Source: Terebella lapidaria (Eukaryota; Annelida; Polychaeta; Terebellida; Terebellidae). Taken from it: DNA of 64,000 nt. Of this stretch, positions 37,204 through 49,339 are shown piece after piece. The position numbers were made by a program, and so were the translations under genes. The notes beneath the pieces were generated by a model. It saw only the letters and a program-made list of their open reading frames with translations. It was not told the origin of the DNA and ran no database searches. Position 1 is the first letter of the stretch. The number at the start of each line of letters is the position of its first letter. The stretch covers positions 21,983,001-22,047,000 of the forward strand of contig OX424563.1 in assembly GCA_949152475.1 (NCBI GenBank). The letters are read 5' to 3'.

Positions 37204-37499
37204 TCTCTTTCCCGTGGTCACTTGGCTGAGATATGTCATGACCATCGACTGTCGTAATGCCCTAATGAGATGCGTGGACGTGTTGTCTAGTCCATTTGCA
37301 AGTGCTTATGCCTGTGAAAAGCTATCGATACGCTTGTGGTGAATTCGAAATTAAGGATATATATATATATGTGCAGCCCATAGGCGTATGTCGTTGCTTT
37401 ATTCATCTTGGACTAACATGGTGCAGACACTTGAATTTGAGAGAAGAATGCATTTGAGTGTACTCACAGATTTATAAGCAATGTTCGTTGTGCATAGAC

Positions 37500-37995
37500 G
37501 ATGTACATCAATATGCGATTATTCCCGTGTGTCCACTTTTCATGAAATGCATCAGTAACTCATTTTTATGCACACTTATTTACCAGTGCAGCATCCTTAG
37601 AGTGCAATGCGATCACAGTAAGGGGCGAAATACCCCTAATGTGTGTGACCAAAATGGTTTTGGAGGGTTACTCTTCCCAGCATCCTTAGAATGCGGATCA
37701 CGGCGATAATAAAAAGTTATCTTACCTTGGCAGGGAGAGATTGTGGCGGACGGTGGAGTTTGGTTGGTGGGTATGGAACCACATTGGTGATTGTGATTGA
37801 TTTGTCTCTATTCGCCTCCACAGAAAGAAGAGATAAATTGCTTCTGACTTTGGCAGAAATGCAGGAATATTGTCAGAATACCACCGCAATAATTTCCTTG
37901 GGATCTCAACATCCGAACCAGCATTCAGTGCAAGTTCTGCAGCAGGCCATTTCAGTATGTTTATTGCACATACGGATCAAATTGAATATCGGTTT
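37500..37995 (-). other. E module copy 3
   Basis: Donor kept on the minus strand (ATCTTACCTTGGCAGG near 37,719). A one-base deletion and a TGA disrupt the frame seen in copies 1 and 2. This copy also looks most like the 5' end of U1 snRNA on the plus strand, which I attribute to donor complementarity. Confidence 0.3.
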
Positions 37996-38709
37996 CCTGT
38001 ATGGGTTCTTTTCTTTTTCTGCTTTCACCACCATTCTAAATCCACGCTATCCAGGATGGAACCAAGCAGAATCTCCTAACAGTTGTATTTGCATGTCTTA
38101 GACATGATTAATCACAGATCTTCATTGGAATTGCTTATCACTACTCATCATCCATAGTGACGTGGGGAATGAAATACTGTTGCTGATTCCTCAATCCATT
38201 CACGTAGGGTCATATGCAAATCTGGCTAATATCTCTGTTAAAACTGCATGCTGGTTTATCCTATTTAAATTGATGCAACATACTTAACACACAGCTGAAT
38301 ATAGCATTCTTTCAACTCTGTATGTTATATTCTAAATTACCAGGCCCGTCACTCATCTCCTCATGAGGAACGGTGACAGTTGTTTGTCTGAATATTGTGT
38401 GATTGTGACAAAAACACAAATTATCTGCCGCAAATTTGACATTTGGCTTCCACTTCTGCTAACAAATCTGGTAACTGACAAATACAGCAGGTGTCATACC
38501 ACGTTACAGCAATTGCCTCGAGTCTCTTTGCTCACGTCAGCATCTCCGTAGTTCGCGGGAAAATATTGGACAGATTGTTCAACCCATTTTCCCTACAATC
38601 ATTTGTTTTTCATTGATCACGGAACAGGATATGCAGAGGCAGTCACTTGCATGTGTTTTTTTTTGATAATATGGTAACTTATTCAGTATCATAACTATAC
38701 GTTGCTATG

Positions 38710-39161
38710 CACCCAACCAAATGGCATAGAGCGTTGACCGACCTAGTTCTTTTGTTTAGGGGTCAGGTCATGTTGTTGTCAACGCTGTAGGGCTAACTTT
38801 TTGCGACACAGGGTGAGTAAAATAATTTTTCTGTCAAATATTGACCATATTACCTCAGAATGGGGATTCGATGCAGTGTCCGAGATACCAATGTACAAGC
38901 GCGTGCTCTCCAATAGTCCATATGAGTCTGATTTGTTCAGAAATAGGCCCTGGCCCACGGATTTTGCCCACAAATATGTAGTATCCAAACATTGATCACA
39001 ATTTTTTCGATACTTATGACCAATGTACAACAAACCTGTTTGAACTGGAGGTTTCAAATACTTCAAACTTCATTCGTGATCAATATAAAGGTGCAACATC
39101 AGCTAATTAGGGCTCTAATAATTTATTATTGTATCGCTTGTGGCGTGTCAACGCTCTAAAG
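38710..39161. mobile_element. Single-copy insertion with 12-bp inverted ends (tentative)
   Basis: The array sequence stops at CGTTGCTATG (38,709), where sister units continue GATTCAC. TAGAGCGTTGAC at 38,727-38,738 is inverted as GTCAACGCTCTA at 39,147-39,158, and a further GTCAACGCT at 38,778 makes a local hairpin. The insertion sits directly against the inverted S module, so the two events may be linked. Confidence 0.5.
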
Positions 39162-39580
39162 ACATGGTCTACGCTCTAACCAACGCACCCGACATCTCAG
39201 TGTGTTGTAGGCCTCCGGTTCAATTCATAGATCGTTTCTCATTACCCGGGTCGAGAGCTTGGTACCAGAGGGGATAAGGACTTCGATCATTGTCGTGTGT
39301 ACTTCACGGAGAGTGACGGTTTTCCACTTGGTTCGAAACAGTCAAGAGACGGAAAATTTTATTGGCGAAACGTCATGTTGATAGAAGATTTGCAATAGGT
39401 AAGACGCGTTAGGGGACATTCGGTGCAATGGCCTAGCTATTCCTCTTATAGGAAAGAAGTCTTAACTGGCTCACAGTATGGGGTAATATTCCTGTCGTTT
39501 GGTGATGTTTGGTTACGATGTTCGGTGGGCATGCTGTACACTACATATCACAGTTTACCAAATTGTTGAATATCATGATA
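39162..39580 (-). repeat. S module, inverted copy
   Basis: Reverse complement of the S modules at 45.4, 49.4, 52.9, 55.8 and 60.0 kb. For example CTTGGTACCAGAGGGGAT near 39,258 is the reverse of ATCCCCTCTGGTACCAAG near 49,775. The next module (T1, GTCGTTACCGAAAGTC) is in normal orientation, so about 420 bp were inverted in place. Confidence 0.85.
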
Positions 39581-40385
39581 GTACGTCGTTACCGAAAGTC
39601 TACAGTAAAGTTGAAGCAAGAATCCGTCTGGCTGGAATCAAGCGGGTTAAACCCTGTGAATTGTGGAGGAGTTACCGAGCACACTTCTATACGTGGTGTT
39701 TCAACAATCTTCAGAACACTTTGGAAGATGTGTCCTTGTTCAGTCATCTGGAAATAGAAAGACTCTACTGTGTGCATCGCCACTTTATACAGCGCCACTT
39801 GTGTGCTTGGCGTTATCGAGTGTGCTGTGTGATTTGTTTCGGACTTAGTGATTGGTGAAGACACTCGATACTGGATGTCAGATGTTGAAATGATTGCTTG
39901 GAAATTGAAAGGGAATCCACCTGTACATGCTTTAACAATATATGAATAAATTTCAACAAGGTGAACATATTTGTAATATCAACGAAGCAAGCACAGTAAA
40001 AACACCTGTCACCTGTCGAAATCTTCATATATTTCCTGCCTAAATGATTGAGAGTCACATAAATTCCTATTGTACTGTGGAATCAATAGTGCCAATCTCT
40101 CTGAAAATGACTTTGGAATCTTGGCGCGTAACAATTATTCATTTCATGCGACATCTGTCATTTAATATTAATTTTAAAAAGCAGTCAAGTATGTATATCT
40201 TTGTTTAACTCGATGAGATGGTACAATCACTGTAAAATTAATCTCATTTGTGTGCATAACGATATTTCTGTTAGTTTTCACCACAGAGGCTGAAAGTAGA
40301 CTTGATAGTATGTGCCTACAGTAACATGTAAGCAAACACATACCAATTATTGTTATCACATTTTCTAATAACATCAATTATGGTG
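39581..40385. repeat. T module copy 1
   Basis: Matches 49,890-50,640 through GAGCACACTTCTATACGTGG, AGTCATCTGGAAATAGAAAG and AAATGATTGAGAG. A minus-strand frame of 91 codons (39,589-39,864) recurs in copies 2, 3 and 5 for about 50 codons but is destroyed in copy 4. Confidence 0.75.
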
Positions 40386-41585
40386 TACTCTTCTAGGGCA
40401 ATTTCGGGACAATGTGTTCACAGTGAGTGTCACACATACTGTAAAGGAACAGTTTGTTTTCCAAACAATCATGGTATGTACATTCCCATGGTCATTCTAT
40501 GCTAACTATTGGGCAATGTATTGATTGCCTCCTCGCCCAGCAAGAATCGTTCAACTGTTGCCCATGTATGTAGGTGTCCAGTTAAACATGTTAAATGACA
40601 TCAATTACTCACACGACCATAAAACATTCTTCTTCAGTACCTTCTTGGTTCTTCTGTAAATATCAGCCTAGGTTCACTATTCTGAATCTTCTTACGTGTG
40701 TATTTGTAAGTCTTTGTCCTGATTAATTATATAGTTTCATTTGGAATTGGTTGTCACTATTTACATCGGTTATGATGAGATAAATCAAGCATTGTTACTG
40801 GTTCCTGATACTATATACGATGTGTTATTATGCTAATCTGGCTAATCTCCCTGATAAATCTACATGATTATCCTCTCCTTTCTTATGACGTAGGGAATCA
40901 AGCTTTGTTGTTGGACCCTCATTTCCCTGATGAAACTGCACGCCTACTGGTACATATCATATTCTCAACTACCCGTAGTTAACCTGGAACGAGTACCGTA
41001 TAACGTATTCTAAGGGGACAAAATCGAGTCCGTTATCAAATGTCAATGTCCAATGTCAGGCAAGATCGATAAAATTAATTTTCAGTATAATTACAGAACT
41101 TGAAAAAAACTCCATACATATCCGTGAGCAGGTGAAGTGAGGAATTTTGCAAAGATTGAACATTCTTCGTCCCACTAGTAGTTCCTGTCATGAATTCCAA
41201 GATTCGCCACATCTTATCGTGACAAACTGTGAGAGTTTTGTTTTCAATTGTGCCAATTTGTACAAACACCTGAACTATTTGACACGGGCTTCCAACTTGA
41301 ATCTGATAAATGCCAAGCACAACTTCTGTCAGGTCCGCTGTAATCAATTAGCTAATTTTTCCTGAATGTAATTTGCAGACAAATAGCGGTCATGTTGTCC
41401 AATCTGTTCAACCTATTGAAGCATCCAGTTAGGTTTTTTTACTGATTGCGCCACCTTTCTTCATAGAGGTAGTCACTTGACAATATTTGTATCTGCTGAT
41501 AGTTCTGTACCTTATTCAGTAGTATTGAATGTCCTGTCATTCTAAATATTAAGTAATTTTATATTGAACTTATACAATGCAGCAG
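40385..41585. repeat. D module copy 1
   Basis: Contains GTGTCACACATACTGTAAA near 40,427, TTCAGTACCTTCTTGGTTCT near 40,634, an O element (ATTAATTA at 40,722) and AACTGTGAGAGTTTTG near 41,224. The D-type frame starting at TTGGAATTGG is stopped after about 31 codons. Confidence 0.75.
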
Positions 41586-41800
41586 TACAAATGGGTGATT
41601 GTGATTGACTTGTCTCTAATCGTCGCCACAGGAAGAAATCAATTGCTTCTGATCTTGGTAAAGATGCTGAAACCTTGTCGGAACAGGCAATAATTTCCCT
41701 GGGATCTCGACCTCCAAACCAATATTCCGTGTATGTTCTGCAGTTGGCCCTTCCAGTATGTTTATTGCACTCATGGTAAAACTGAATATGGGTCTACTCC
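41586..41800 (-). other. E module copy 4, truncated
   Basis: Begins at ATGGGTGATTGTGATTGA, so the donor-like edge and everything before it is deleted. D1 is joined directly at GCAGCAGTACAA, a sequence that in D2 lies about 400 bp before the matching point. It is a deletion junction. Confidence 0.6.
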
Positions 41801-42415
41801 TCAGTCTCAAACATTGTTTCATTCTCCTGCACCAATGATATATACAATGGAAGATATCATATTCGTGGTATACACCACTACATATTACACACAGAGAGAT
41901 GAATATTCAACTCTTGTCACTCTGCATGTTATATTCTCAAATACTAGGCTGCCTTGTATTTCCCGTTCTATAAAAATTAAAAAAAATACTCGAATTTCCC
42001 AGGTGACTAACCCGTAAATGTTGGTGTGCTCAATCTTCATACCTATTGAAAATCGAACAGTGTCTTTGCACTGGAAGAACAAGATTGATTAAGACATTAC
42101 TGGGCAAAGATTTTAGAGACGCAACCAAAGAGTGTACGCAACCACAAAGAACTCCTACATAGATGTAACTTAAGGTAAGGCGTATTAATCATTTTGCAGA
42201 GTTATTAATGATATCTGGGAAGCATGTCCCTTGCGTTGGCTTTTCGAACAAGAGAGTAGCATTCTATGCTTTCTATAAAGGAAATATACATGCAGGAAAT
42301 TCTGCCCCTCTGCACTATCGATTTCATCTGAACTCCACAAAGAAAAAGGCAGCGTGTTGACTGTGGGGAAATCTCTGCAGCTGTTTCCGTTTCCACAATC
42401 TCTCCCTGGGGATGA

Positions 42416-42457
42416 TATAAAAACCCCCTGCCCTGGAAAGGGATTTCACGCATGACC
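42416..42457 (+). promoter_or_regulatory. P module 3: TATA box and GATTTCACGCATGACC
   Basis: TATAAAAA at 42,416 lies about 26 bp before the core at 42,442, which has one T-to-C change shared with P4. Confidence 0.4.
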
Positions 42458-42749
42458 TCCCTTTCCCGTGATCACTTGGTAGAGATATGTCATGACCATC
42501 GACTATGGTGATGCCGGAATGAGATGCATGGAGGTGTTGTCTAGTCCATTCGCAAGTACTTATCACCGTGGAAAGTTATCCATATGTACGTGATAAATAC
42601 AATATTGAGGATATATATTTGTGCAGCATATAGGCGTATGTCGCTGCTTTATTTGTCTTGGACTAACATGGTTCAGATACTTGAATTTAAGAGAATCATG
42701 CATTTGAGTGTACCCACAGATTTATAAGTAATGTTCGTTGTGCACAGGC

Positions 42750-43225
42750 CACTTCCATCGATATGCAATTCTATGTGTCCAGTTTTGCTGAGAAACATCA
42801 GCAACTCATTTTTACGCAGACATTTATTTACCGGTGCAGCATTCTTAGAGTACAATGCGACCAAAGTATGGGGCAAAATAACTCTGTGTGTTACCACAGT
42901 TTAGGAGGGCTACCCTTCCCAGCATCCTTAGAATGCTAGTCATGGCGACAATAAACAATTATTATCTCACCCTGGCAGGACGAGATACCGGCAGACGGTG
43001 GCGTTTGGTTGGTGGGTATGGAACTACATGGGTGATTGTGATTGATTTGTCTCTATTCGTAGCCACACAAAGAAGAAATAAATTGCTTCTGACCTTGGCA
43101 GAAATGCTGAAAACTTGTCGGAACAGCACAGCAATAATTTCCCTGGGATCTCAACATACGAACCGGCATTCAGTGCAAGTTCTGCAGCCGGCCCTTTCAG
43201 TATGTTTATTGCACATATGGGTTTC
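42750..43225 (-). other. E module copy 5
   Basis: The plus strand ATCTCACCCTGGCAGG near 42,964 reads as donor GGTGAGAT on the minus strand. This is an A-to-G change at donor position +3, which the splice consensus tolerates. The frame is shifted by the common one-base deletion. Confidence 0.3.
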
Positions 43226-44164
43226 CTGTATGACTTCTTTTCTAGCATTGTTTTATTTACCATACTGCATCCATGTTATCTACGACAGAGCCACGCTGAA
43301 TCTCCTTGCAGTTGTATTTGCATGTCTTAGTCATGATCAATGACAGATCTTCACTGGAATTGCTTATCACTATTCTTCATCCGTTATGACGTGGGAAATG
43401 GAATCCTGTTGCTAGTCCCTCATCTCACTCACGAAGGGTCATATGCAAATCTGGCTAATCTTTCGGATGAAACTACACCCTGATTTTTCCTATTCATTTT
43501 ATACATTACTACAGTTTAAACACACAACTCTCACAGCTGAATACTGGTAGTCAATTCTTGTACTCTGCGTATTATATTCTCATTGCCCCATGTTTCCAGA
43601 TTCAGCATGGATATGGATTCTACAAAAAGCACCAATTATCTGCTACAAATTTAACATTTGCTTTCGATTATTCCACCAAATCCGGTAACTAGCAAGTGCA
43701 GCAGGTGTCACGTCGTCTGACATCAATTGCCCTATTTCTCTTTGCTCGGGTCAGCATCTTCATAATTCGCAGGTAAATAGTAGGCAGGTTGTTCAACCGA
43801 TTTGACCCTTTGAAGCATTATTTTTTCATTGATCACAGCATCATATTTGCAGAGACAGTCACTTGCATGCGTTTATTGATAGTATGGTAACTTATTCGAC
43901 ATCACGTAACTGATGTTGCCGATGGAAACTAATCATTGAAGCTATTATGTAATTCATGCTTGAACATAGACAATGTTGCAGTCCATATAGGACCTAGATT
44001 GATTTAGGACAGTAAACATATTGTTTCATAACATGAGAGTGTTTTCTTCCTCCAGATATTTCTAAATTGACGGGAATAACATCTGAAGAAATCATATTCA
44101 ATGTAAATTGTATGAAATATATAAATTGTAATGCAGTAGACAGCAGTGCATACCGGTAGGTTAT

Positions 44165-44660
44165 TTCCATCGATATGCAAGGATTCCCTTGTGCGCAGTT
44201 TTGCCGATAAACGTCAGTAACTCATTTTTACACAGACACTTATTTTTCTGCGCTGCGTTCCTAGAGTTCAGTACGATCATTCTAGGGAAATACCCCAAAG
44301 TTTGCGACTACTGTGTTGTGGGTAAGAAACCCTTCTCAGCATCCTTAGAATGCCAATCACGGCGACAATAAAATATTATTATCTTACCCTGGCAGGAAGA
44401 GATTTGGGCAGACGATGGAGTTTGGTTGGTGGGTATGGAACCACATGGGTGATTGTGATTGATTTGTCTCCATTCATCGCCATACAAAGAAGAAAAAACG
44501 CTTCTGACCTTGGCAGAAATCCTGAAAACTTGTCGGAACAGCACAGCAATAATTTCTCTGGGATCTCGACATCCAAACCAGCATTCAGTGCAAGTTCTGC
44601 AGCTGGCCCTTTGAGTATGTTTGTTGCACATACGGGAAAAACTGAATATGGGTTTCCTGT
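44165..44660 (-). other. E module copy 6
   Basis: Donor GGTAAGAT kept (plus-strand ATCTTACCCTGGCAGG near 44,380). Minus-strand frames of 103-107 codons exist in two registers; neither is held across copies. Confidence 0.3.
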
Positions 44661-45359
44661 AGAGTTTTCACTTTCAACTTTTACTTGCACTCTTCTGCAC
44701 TGAGGCTATCTACAACGCATTGGACGTGAATCTTCTTACATGTGTATTCACATGTCTTGGTCGTGATTATATATATATTTTCAATGGAATTGCTTGTCAC
44801 TATTCATCATCCATGATAGCATGTGAGATGGAACGCTGACCGTGATGGTTCCTCACTCTAATCACGTAGGATATATATGTATGCAAATCTAGCTAATATT
44901 TCTGATATACCTGCACGCTGGTGTATCTATTCATGTCATATATTGACATATACTCCAGGTTACACACATAGATAAATATTCAATTCTTGCGGATCTCCAT
45001 GTTATATCCTCAATTACTAGGCCACCTCGTATTTCCCGTGTCTTGGTCAGAAACAGTGAAATATCTTTTATGTCTGAATTATATGGATCTTGCAAATGGC
45101 ACCAAATTTCTGTTGCAAATATACCCTTTGCTTTCAAAAATTCCAATAAATCTGGTAAGTGGTAAATAAAGCAGGTGTCACGTCGTCTGACATCAATTAC
45201 CCTATTTCCCCTTGCTCGCATCAGCATCTTCCTAGTTTATGGGCAAATGATGGGCAGGCTGTATTTTTAGAGGCTGTCACCTGCCTGTGTTTATCGATAC
45301 TATCGGTAACTTATTCAGTATCATGAAAAAGATGTTGCTGTGTCAAGAATAAAAGGCTG

Positions 45360-45719
45360 AGTACTGTTTGAACTATATTGTCTAGTTGGTTACAAGAACG
45401 AATTAAAATTGAACGAAGAAAAGGTTTGTGAATGTGTTATATCACATGCAATTATGATATTAAACAATTTGGTAAACTGTGATATGTAGTGTAAAGCATG
45501 CCCACCGAACCCTATAAGCAAACATAATCAAACGACGGGAATATTACCCCATACTGCGAGCCAGTTCAGACTTCGTTCACATAAGTGGAATATATAGGAC
45601 TGCACATTGCACTGAATGTTCCCGATCGCTTCTTACCTATTGCAAATCTTCCGTCAATACGACGTTTCAATGAATAAAGCTTTCCGTCTCTTGAATGTTT
45701 CGAACCAAGTGGAAACCCG
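45360..45719. repeat. S module copy 1, truncated
   Basis: Direct orientation, cut at GGAAACCCG by the tandem-duplication join. The missing half is seen intact in S2 (49,734-49,890). Confidence 0.85.
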
Positions 45720-46181
45720 TTGTATTTCCCGTTCTATAAAAATTAAAAAAAATACTCGAATTTCCCAGGTGACTAACCCGTAAATGTTGGTGTGCTCAAT
45801 CTTCATACCTATTGAAAATCGAACAGTGTCTTTGCACTGGAAGAACAAGATTGATTAAGACATTACTGGGCAAAGATTTTAGAGACGCAACCAAAGAGTG
45901 TACGCAACCACAAAGAACTCCTACATAGATGTAACTTAAGGTAAGGCGTATTAATCATTTTGCAGAGTTATTAATGATATCTGGGAAGCATGTCCCTTGC
46001 GTTGGCTTTTCGAACAAGAGAGTAGCATTCTATGCTTTCTATAAAGGAAATATACATGCAGGAAATTCTGCCCCTCTGCACTATCGATTTCATCTGAACT
46101 CCACAAAGAAAAAGGCAGCGTGTTGACTGTGGGGAAATCTCTGCAGCTGTTTCCGTTTCCACAATCTCTCCCTGGGGATGA

Positions 46182-46223
46182 TATAAAAAACCCCTGCCCT
46201 GGAAAGGGATTTCACGCATGACC
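46182..46223 (+). promoter_or_regulatory. P module 4: TATA box and GATTTCACGCATGACC
   Basis: TATAAAAAA at 46,182 and core at 46,208. Duplicate of P3, with a single difference noted in the A run. Confidence 0.4.
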
Positions 46224-46509
46224 TCCCTTTCCCGTGATCACTTGGTAGAGATATGTCATGACCATCGACTATGGTGATGCCGGAATGAGATGCATGGAGG
46301 TGTTGTCTAGTCCATTCGCAAGTACTTATCACCGTGGAAAGTTATCCATATGTACGTGATGAATACAATATTGAGGATATATATATATGTGCAGCATATG
46401 GGCGTATGTCGCTGCTTTATTTGTCTTGGACTAACATGGTGCAGATACTTGAATTTAAGAGAATAATGCATTTGAGTGTACCCACAGATTTATAAGTAAT
46501 GTTCGTTGT

Positions 46510-47000
46510 GCACAGGCCACTTCCATCGATATGCAATTCTATGTGTCCAGTTTTGCTGAGAAACATCAGTAACTCATTTTTACGCAGACATTTATTTACC
46601 GGTGCAGCATTCTTAGAGTGCAATGCGACCACAGTAGGGGGCAAAATAACTCTAATGTGTGTTACAACAGTGGTTTAGGAGGGCTACCCTTCCCAGCATC
46701 CTTAGAATGCCAATCATGGCGACAATAAACAATTATTATCTCACCCTGGCAGCAAGAGATACGGGCGGACGGTGGAGTTTGGTTGGTGGGTATGGAACTA
46801 CATGGGTGATTGTGATTGATTTGTCTCTATTCGTCGCCATACAAAGAAGAAATAAATTGCTTCTTACTTCGGCAGAAATGTTGAAAACTTGTCGGAACAG
46901 CACAGCAATAATTTCCCTGGGATCTCAACATCCGAACCAGCATTCAGTGCAAGTTCTGCAGCCGGCCCGTTCAGTATGTTTATTGCACATATGGGTTTCC
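46510..47000 (-). other. E module copy 7
   Basis: Duplicate of copy 5. Donor is GGTGAGAT (plus-strand ATCTCACCCTGGCAGC near 46,738). An in-frame TAA appears on the minus strand at GAAGTAAGAAGC. Confidence 0.3.
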
Positions 47001-47954
47001 TGTATGACTTCTTTTCTAGCATTACTTTAATTACCATACTGCATCCATGTTATCTACGACAGAGCCATGCTGAATCTCCTTGCAGTTGTATTTGCATGTC
47101 TTAGTCATGATCAATGACAGATCTTCACTGGAATTGCTTATCACTATTCTTCATCCGTTATGACGTGGGAAATGGAATCCTGTTTCTAGTCTTTCATCCC
47201 ACTCACGAAGAGTCATATGCAAATCTGGCTAATCTTTCGGATGAAACTACACCCTGATTTATCCTATTTATTTTATACATTACTACACTTTAATCACACA
47301 ACTGTCACAGTTGAATACTGGTAGTCAATTTTTGTACTCTGCATATTATATTCTCATTGCCTCGTATTTCCCGATTCAGCATGGAGTTTTTGTGCTTGAA
47401 TTATGTGGGATTGTACTAGAAGCACCAATTATCTACAACAAATTTAACTTGTGCTTTTGATTATTCCACCAAATCCGGTAACTGGCAAGTGAAGCAGGTG
47501 TCACGTCGTCTGACATCAATTGCCTTATTTCTCTTTGCTCGGGTCAGCATCTTCATAATTTGCAGGCAAATAGTAGGCAGGTTGTTCAACCGATTTGACC
47601 CCTTGAAGCATTAGTTTTTCATTGATCACAGCATCATATTTGCAGAGACAGTCACCTGCATGCGTTTATTGATAGTATGGTAACTTATTCGACATCACGT
47701 AACTGATGTTGCTGATGGAAACTAATCATTGAAGCTATTATGTAACTCATGCTTGAACATACACAATGTGGCAGTCCATATAGGACCTAGATTGATTTAG
47801 GACAGTAAACATATTGTTTCATAACATGAGAGTGTTTTCTTCCTCCAGATATTTCTAAATTGACGGGAATAACATCTGGAGAAATCATATTCAATGTAAA
47901 TTGTATGAAATATATCAATTGTAATGCAGTAGACAGCAGTGCATACCGGTAGGT

Positions 47955-48516
47955 TATTTCCATCGATATGCAAGGATTCTCTTGTGCGCAGTTTTGCCGA
48001 TAAACGTCAGTAACTCATTTTTACACAGGCACTTATTTTTTCTGCACTGCGTTCCTAGAGTTCAGTACGATCATTCTAGGGAAAATACCCCAAAGTTTGT
48101 GACAACTGTGTTGTGGGTAAGAAACCCTTCTCAGCATCCTTAGAATGCCAATCACGGCGACAATAAAATATTATTATCTCACCCTGGCAGGAAGAGATTT
48201 GGGCAGACGATGGAGTTTGGTTGGTGGGTATGGAACCACATGGGTGATTGTGATTGATTTGTCTCCATTCGTCGCCATAAAAAGAAGAAAAAATGCTTCT
48301 GACCTTGGCAGAAATGTTGGGAGCCTTGTCGGAACAGCAGGGCAATAATTTCCCTCGGATCTCGATATCCAAACCAGCATTCAGTGCAAGTTCTGCAGCT
48401 GGCCCTTTGAGTATGTTTGTTGCACATACGGGAAAAACTGAATATGGGTTTCCTGTAGAGTTTTCACTTTCAACTTTTACTTGCACTCTTCTGCACTGAT
48501 GATATCTACAACGCAT
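47955..48516 (-). other. E module copy 8, longest frame of the family
   Basis: Duplicate of copy 6, but with donor GGTGAGAT where copy 6 has GGTAAGAT. So the +3 base changed after or around the duplication. A 146-codon minus-strand frame (48,076-48,516) reads straight through the donor position, so it is not a spliced product as predicted. Confidence 0.3.
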
Positions 48517-49339
48517 TGGACGTGAATCTTCTTACATGTGTATTCACATGTCTTGGTCGTGATTATTTATAGATTTTCAATGGAATTGCTTGTCACTATT
48601 CATCATCCATGATAGCATGTGAGATGGAACGCTGACCGTGACGGTTCCTCACTCTTCTCACGTAGGATATATATATATACAAATCTAGTTAATATTTTTG
48701 ATATACCTGCACGCTGGTGTATCTATTTATGTCATATCTTGACATATACTCCAGGTTACACACATAGATAAATATTCAATTCTTGCGGATCTCCATGTTA
48801 TATCCTCAATTACTAGGCCACCTCGTATTTCCCGTTTCTTGGTCAGAAACAGTGAAATATCTTTTATGTCTGAATTATATGGATTGTGCAAATGACACCG
48901 AATTTCTGTTGCAAATTTACCCTTTGCTTTCAAAAATTCCAATAAATCTGGTAAGTGGTAAGTAAAGCAGGTGTCACGTCGTCTGACATCAATTGCCTTA
49001 TTTCTCCTTGCTCGCATCATCATCTCCCTAGTTTATAGGCAAATGATGGGCAGGCTGTATTTTTATAGGCTGTCACCTATAGGCGGGTGTTTAGGGATAC
49101 TATCGGTAACTTATTCAGCATCATGAAAAAGATGTTGCTGTTGGATTACCAATCATGAAATCTATGATGTAATTCATGCTTGAACATGCACAAGGTGGCA
49201 GTAAAAATGAGCCCTAGGTGAGATCAATTATGTTGTTCAACAATGGCTAATGCATGGTTAATGTTCCAGATATTGTTATATTGGCGGAAATACCATCTGA
49301 CAGAATAGCACTCAATGGGAGTGATATCAATGATATAAA

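Larger units (their letters stand above)
41954..45719. repeat. Recent tandem duplication, unit 1 (3,766 bp)
   Basis: Runs from TTGTATTTCCCGTTC to the break in S1 at GGAAACCCG. The first about 600 bp are almost identical to unit 2; later parts differ by a few per cent. Relative to unit 2 it lacks 217 bp (unit 2 49,141-49,357) at a GCTG|TGTCAAG join with 2-bp microhomology. It contains U3, P3, E5, O5, E6, O6 and truncated S1. Confidence 0.9.

Noticed and set aside
37719-37760. Plus-strand similarity to the 5' end of U1 snRNA (ATCTTACCTTGGCAGGGAGA)
   Set aside because: The match stops after about 22 bases. No U1 stem-loops or Sm site follow, and the similarity is explained by a splice-donor-like sequence on the opposite strand.
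39162-39240. Possible tRNA-like head in the S module (GGTTCAATTC)
   Set aside because: A B-box-like sequence is present but no convincing A-box at the right distance and strand, so I do not call S a tRNA-derived SINE.
48076-48516. 146-codon minus-strand frame in E copy 8
   Set aside because: The same sequence in other E copies is broken by one-base indels and stops, and the frame reads through the donor-like site.
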